64,000 nucleotides of DNA, taken from contig NZ_JAJPUI010000007.1 in the NCBI RefSeq assembly GCF_021390935.1, positions 405,693 through 469,692 of the forward strand, given 5' to 3'. Both the position numbers and the translations under genes were made by a program. The notes beneath the pieces are model-generated. The model was not told where the DNA came from. It saw nothing but the letters and a program-made list of their open reading frames with translations, and ran no database searches. This document shows, piece by piece, positions 60,760 to 64,000 of this stretch. The number at the start of each line of letters is the position of its first letter. Positions within the stretch are counted from its first letter, which is position 1. The DNA is from Streptomyces sp. CC228A (GTDB lineage: Bacteria > Actinomycetota > Actinomycetes > Streptomycetales > Streptomycetaceae).

Positions 60760-61965
60760 TTACGAGCGTACTTCGAGCAGCGGGACGAGCTGCTCCGCCG
60801 CCGTCATGGAGCCGTGCATGCCCGCCATCGCCGACTCGTGCGGCTCCGCGGCGGACGCCGTGATCGCCACGTCGTCGTGCGCGGCGGCGACGACGTCGCC
60901 GATCCGGCCGTGCACCCGCTCGTCCACGTCCGGCCCGAACCAGCCGGCGGCGACGGCCTCCTCGCGGCTCGCGACCCAGAACCGGTCGCCCAGCACCTCG
61001 CGCCAGCACGCCAGCACGTCGGCCGCGGCCCCCGGCACGGCGTACACGTGACGGGCGCGGCCCTCGCCGCCGAGCAGGGCGACACCGGCGCGCAACTCCC
61101 AGTCCTCGTCGAAGTCGATGCGGCTCTCGTCGTCGAACGGGATGTCCACCATGCCGTGGTCGGCGGTGACGTACAGCGCGGCGCGCGGCGGGAGCTGCTC
61201 GGCGAGGCGGCGCACCAGCTGGTCGGCGTGCATGAGCTGGCCGCGCCAGGCGTCGGAGTCGACGCCGAAGCGGTGGCCGGCCCCGTCGACCTCGCTGTAG
61301 TAGGTGTAGACGAGCGTCCGGTCGGCCGCGCCGAGCTGCCGGGCGGCGAGGTCCATGCGCTCCTCGCCGGACAGCCTGCCGTGGAACGTCCCGCCGCTGA
61401 GCGCGATCTTGGTGAGCGGGGTGTCCTGGAACGCCGGGGACGACACCTGGGCGGTGTGCACGCCCGCCGCGTCGGCGAGCTGGAAGACCGTCGGGTACGG
61501 CTGCCACACGGCGGGGGACGTCCAGGGCCGCCACCGCAGCTGGTTCATCAGCTCACCGGTGCCGGGATCGCGGACGGTGTACCCGGCGAGGCCGTGCCCG
61601 CCGGGCGGCAGACCGGTGCCGACGGAGGCGAGCGACGTGGCGGTGGTGGCGGGGAAGCCGGAGGTCAGGGGCCGACCGGTGCCGCCGCGGGAGGTGGCGA
61701 GGAGCGAGGCGAGGAAGGGCGCCTCCTCCGGGTGGGCCCTGACCTGCTCCCAGCCGAGTCCGTCGATCAGGAAGACGCACACCCGGTCGGCCGGCGTCAG
61801 CTCCGTGATGCGGTGGTCGCAGCCCGGCACGCCGAGCCCTGCCGCCAGCGTGGGCAGCAGGTCGGCGAGGGAGCCGGAGCCGTACGCGGGCACGGGCGCG
61901 GTGTCGAGGGCCAGCGGTACGGGCTCGTCGGGCCAGGCGGCGGCCGTGGTGGTGGGCTGGACCAT
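60760..61965 (-). CDS. Type I phosphodiesterase / nucleotide pyrophosphatase family protein
   Basis: The 401-residue enzyme is of the alkaline-phosphatase superfamily. The metal site begins at RVCVFLIDGLGWEQV; the nucleophile lies in SGFPATTATSLASVGTG; other metal ligands are in YYSEVDGAGHRFG and YVTADHGMVDIP. Its ATG 61965 overlaps the DUF5998 stop, so translation is coupled. There is no signal peptide, so it acts in the cytosol. The substrate is unknown: a phosphodiester or nucleotide. Similar genes are adjacent to DUF5998 in other Streptomyces as far as I recall. Confidence 0.9.
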   Translation of the reverse strand: MVQPTTTAAAWPDEPVPLALDTAPVPAYGSGSLADLLPTLAAGLGVPGCDHRITELTPADRVCVFLIDGLGWEQVRAHPEEAPFLASLLATSRGGTGRPLTSGFPATTATSLASVGTGLPPGGHGLAGYTVRDPGTGELMNQLRWRPWTSPAVWQPYPTVFQLADAAGVHTAQVSSPAFQDTPLTKIALSGGTFHGRLSGEERMDLAARQLGAADRTLVYTYYSEVDGAGHRFGVDSDAWRGQLMHADQLVRRLAEQLPPRAALYVTADHGMVDIPFDDESRIDFDEDWELRAGVALLGGEGRARHVYAVPGAAADVLACWREVLGDRFWVASREEAVAAGWFGPDVDERVHGRIGDVVAAAHDDVAITASAAEPHESAMAGMHGSMTAAEQLVPLLEVRS

Positions 61966-62549
61966 CAGCGGACGGCGGCGGTGGCTTCGGACAGGGCCTG
62001 GGCGAAGACGAGGGCCTGGCGGACCGTCTCGGGGCCGTCGCCCGCCTCGCTGACGCGCAGGCTGAGGTCGTCGGCGGTGGAGTTGCCGGTGTAGCCGTGG
62101 TCCGCCTCGCAGTTCGGGTCGCCGCAGGCGGCGGGTTCCAGGTCGATGCGGGAGACCGCGCCCCAGCCGATGGTCAGGACGACCTCGCGGGGCAGGGTGC
62201 CGGGCGTGTACGCCTCCGGGTTGGCGACGACCCGGCTGAGCACCACGGACGAGATGCGGCCGAGCTTGACGGACTCGGTGGAGGTGGTCGCGTAGGGGGT
62301 GGGCGAGGACGTGTCCGCGTTCTGCTCGTCGGTGTGGCTGACGATGAAGCGCGTGCCGGTGAGGACGAGGACGGTGACGTGCCGGCGGACCTCGTTGGCG
62401 TCGAAGGTGGTCTCCTGGTGGACGAGGTACGACGCGATCGCCTCGCCGCCGACGGCGGCCTCCACCGCCTCGGCCACCAGAGCCGGGTAGTAGCCGCTGC
62501 GCTCGATCGCCGCGCGCAGCCCCTGGGTCGTCGTACCGGTCTTCGCCAT
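61965..62549 (-). CDS. DUF5998 family protein
   Basis: A 194-residue protein from ATG 62549 (MAKTGTTTQGLRAAIERSGY). VDAEAI-like and SYLVHQETTFDANEVRRHV and EVVLTIGWGAVSRIDLEPA are the landmarks; a Cys pair with His (ACGDPNCEADHGY) may bind zinc. It looks like a single beta-rich domain with a helical N-terminus. Its function is unknown. It is the first gene of the operon with the phosphodiesterase and possibly tdk. Confidence 0.85.
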   Translation of the reverse strand: MAKTGTTTQGLRAAIERSGYYPALVAEAVEAAVGGEAIASYLVHQETTFDANEVRRHVTVLVLTGTRFIVSHTDEQNADTSSPTPYATTSTESVKLGRISSVVLSRVVANPEAYTPGTLPREVVLTIGWGAVSRIDLEPAACGDPNCEADHGYTGNSTADDLSLRVSEAGDGPETVRQALVFAQALSEATAAVR

Positions 62550-63123
62550 GGGCTCCATCCTAATCCCCGGGTGGGCCCCCTCAGCCCCGGCGAGAACGGC
62601 GCCGCGCGCGACCGCCTCCCCCGGGCGGCCCCTGCCGCGGCCGTTTCCTCGGCTGAGTACGCGGGGCGGGCGGGTCTGCCCGCCCGGGGCGGGTGCCCGC
62701 CGGCCGGGGCGGGGGCGGGGCGCGTGACGCCTGCGGCAGCGCCCGGGCTGGGCGGCGCCCGGCGGGTGCGTCGCGGGCGGGGCGGTCGCGGGACGGGGCG
62801 GCCCCCGGCGGGTGCGTTGCGGGCGGGGCGGTCGCGGGACGGGGCGACGCCCGGCGAGACCGGGCAGAACGGCGGGCCCCTGAGGCGGCCCGGTGGGCGG
62901 AGGGGCCGACGGGGCGGGCGGGACGGGGCGGCTGCCCCTGTGGGCGGCTTCGCCCGGGGCCGCGTGCGGGTGCTTCGTACGGCCGCCCTCGGACCGCCGC
63001 CATCTGCGGGTGCTTCGTACGCCGCTTTCGGACGGCTGCCGCGTGGTGCGTCGGTACGGCTGCTTCCTCTTCCGGTGGCCGCCGTATGTCCCCCGGGGCA
63101 CGGCCGGCGGCCGTACGGGCCGT
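62550..63123. repeat. GC-rich intergenic region with two tandem repeat pairs
   Basis: No gene is supported in this 574-base gap. Two 46-base units at 62758-62803 and 62804-62849 differ at only three positions (each begins CCCGGCGGGTGCG). Further right TGCGGGTGCTTCGTACG occurs at 62965 and 63005, a 40-base period. Both strands show long Arg/Pro-rich open frames due to composition. The left part should hold the DUF5998 promoter. Confidence 0.55.
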
Positions 63124-64000
63124 TCAGTACGCGGGCAGGCGGCGGGGGCCGAGGTCCGTACGGGCCGGGGGCGGGGCGAGCCGCACGGTCGCGTCGAGGA
63201 CGGCGAGGCCGTGCGGGGCGACGACCACCGGCTCCAGGGCCACAGCGGTGATCTCGGGGTGGTCGTCCACCAGCCGCGAGACCCGCAGCAGCAGCTCCTC
63301 CAGGGCCCGGGAGTCGACGGGGGTCGAACCGCGCCAGCCGAAGAGGAGCGGAGCGGTACGGATGGACCGGATCTGCTCGGCCACATCGCGGTCGGTGGCG
63401 GGGACGAGGCGGTGCGCGGTGTCCCCGAGCAGTTCGGCGGGGGCCCCGGCGAGGCCGAAGGAGAGGACCGCGCCGACGCCCGGGTCGATCGCCGCTCGTA
63501 CCACGGTGTCCACTCCGCGCGGCACCATCGACTGGACCACCGGGAGGGTCTCGGCCGGTTTGCCGAGCGTCTCGGTGAGCTCGGCGTACGCGGTGCGGAG
63601 CTGGGCCTCGTCGGCCAGGTCGAGGCGCACTCCGCCGAGGTCGGGGCGGTGGCGCAGGTGCGGGGCAGTGGCTTTGAGCGCCAGGGGGTAGCCCAGGCGG
63701 GCGGCGGCGCGGACGGCGGCATCGGAGTCGGGCGCGGCCAAGGCGGGGCGGACGGGGATGCCGTAGCGGCCGAGCAGGGCCTGGGCCTCGGCCGGGGCGA
63801 GGGTGATCCCGTGCCCGCCCACCTCCTGGGCGGTGAGCAGGCGCTCGATCTGGGCGGCGGCCCCGGCTTCGTCGATGCCCTCGAACTCGGGTACGCGGCC
63901 GGGCTCCGCGGCCTTCCGGCGCCACTCGGCGTACTTCACCGCCTCGGCGAGGGCGCGGACCGCCCGCTCGGTGGCGGGGTAGGCCGGGATGTGCCGGGGA
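63124..64000 (-). CDS. ATP-grasp acyl-CoA synthetase (NDP-forming), C-terminal part, cut by the window edge
   Basis: The visible 292 codons read in frame to the right edge (RHIPAYPATERAVRALAEAV precedes KYAEWRRKAAEP), so the start lies outside. The ATP-grasp domain begins at LTAQEVGGHGITLAPAEAQA with LLGRYGIPVRPALAA and YPLALKATAPHLRHRPDLGG, and ends AVALEPVVVAPHGLAVLDAT. This matches the beta part of NDP-forming acetyl-CoA synthetases, often fused in Streptomyces with an N-terminal CoA-binding domain and sometimes a GNAT domain. It would convert an acid, CoA and ATP to acyl-CoA, ADP and phosphate, or act as a protein acetyltransferase if GNAT-fused. Confidence 0.88.
   Translation of the reverse strand, partial: PRHIPAYPATERAVRALAEAVKYAEWRRKAAEPGRVPEFEGIDEAGAAAQIERLLTAQEVGGHGITLAPAEAQALLGRYGIPVRPALAAPDSDAAVRAAARLGYPLALKATAPHLRHRPDLGGVRLDLADEAQLRTAYAELTETLGKPAETLPVVQSMVPRGVDTVVRAAIDPGVGAVLSFGLAGAPAELLGDTAHRLVPATDRDVAEQIRSIRTAPLLFGWRGSTPVDSRALEELLLRVSRLVDDHPEITAVALEPVVVAPHGLAVLDATVRLAPPPARTDLGPRRLPAY

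Noticed and set aside
1..64000. tRNA or rRNA genes and prophage attachment sites
   Set aside because: No cloverleaf, rRNA-like stretch or flanking direct repeat around the island was found by reading; a tRNA scan would be decisive.

Overview
The window is chromosomal DNA of a high-GC actinomycete, almost certainly a Streptomyces. Evidence: extreme GC at third codon positions, many GTG starts, and family content typical of that genus: a CutR/CutS pair, SepH (DUF3071), DUF3710, DUF3159, DUF3093, DUF4193 and DUF5998 proteins, two TrkA proteins, and a five-gene conservon ending in a P450.

Layout. 0-4.8 kb is an accessory edge: the 5' end of an IS630-type transposase, an ASCH protein co-translated with a GNAT/PIN/PUA-like protein, and a lone winged-helix protein. 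4.8-28 kb is core chromosome: a TRAM-domain RNA methyltransferase, an APC permease divergent from two TrkA (RCK) proteins, DUF3159 and OB-fold proteins, an orphan KdpE-type regulator, a thioesterase/dut/DUF3710 operon, DUF3093, an EcsC-like protein, DUF4193, cutR-cutS, inositol monophosphatase, actinobacterial ferrochelatase, an MFS transporter overlapping an arabinonolactone oxidase, and sepH. 28-33 kb holds a membrane-anchored protein, a TetR regulator, a rhodanese and a VOC protein. 33.5-37.8 kb is a complete conservon cvnABCDE whose P450 has a degenerate ExxR motif (CYP157-like).

38.9-59.8 kb is the striking part, a large defence-type island. It has three cytosine-C5 methyltransferase homologues: one lacks the catalytic PCQ motif, and the other two are paralogues with a near-identical recognition segment. 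It also has a four-gene, fully translationally coupled operon (GHKL ATPase-SF2 helicase giant, UvrD-like SF1 helicase, DrmA-like helicase, DrmB-like DUF1998 protein). A divergent operon encodes an XRE-GHKL (MORC/MutL-like) ATPase, an unknown protein and a DUF6339 protein, and a Vsr-type nuclease follows. It looks like a hybrid of a MutL/MORC-type restriction-modification system and the DISARM DrmAB core, without the DISARM phospholipase DrmC. The genes meet in one divergent control region carrying GTCAA/TTGAC half-sites that the XRE protein could bind.

60-64 kb returns to core genes: thymidine kinase, a phosphodiesterase/NPP-type enzyme, a DUF5998 protein and the C-terminal part of an ATP-grasp acyl-CoA synthetase running off the right edge.

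A caution for readers: at least four genes (DUF3093, the protein beside sepH, the 28-29 kb membrane protein, and the remnant at 38 kb) are interrupted by one-base shifts, several of them at G/C runs. Either these are pseudogenes or the assembly contains homopolymer errors. Starts were chosen by frame, Shine-Dalgarno signal and overlap with the preceding gene; no database search was possible.
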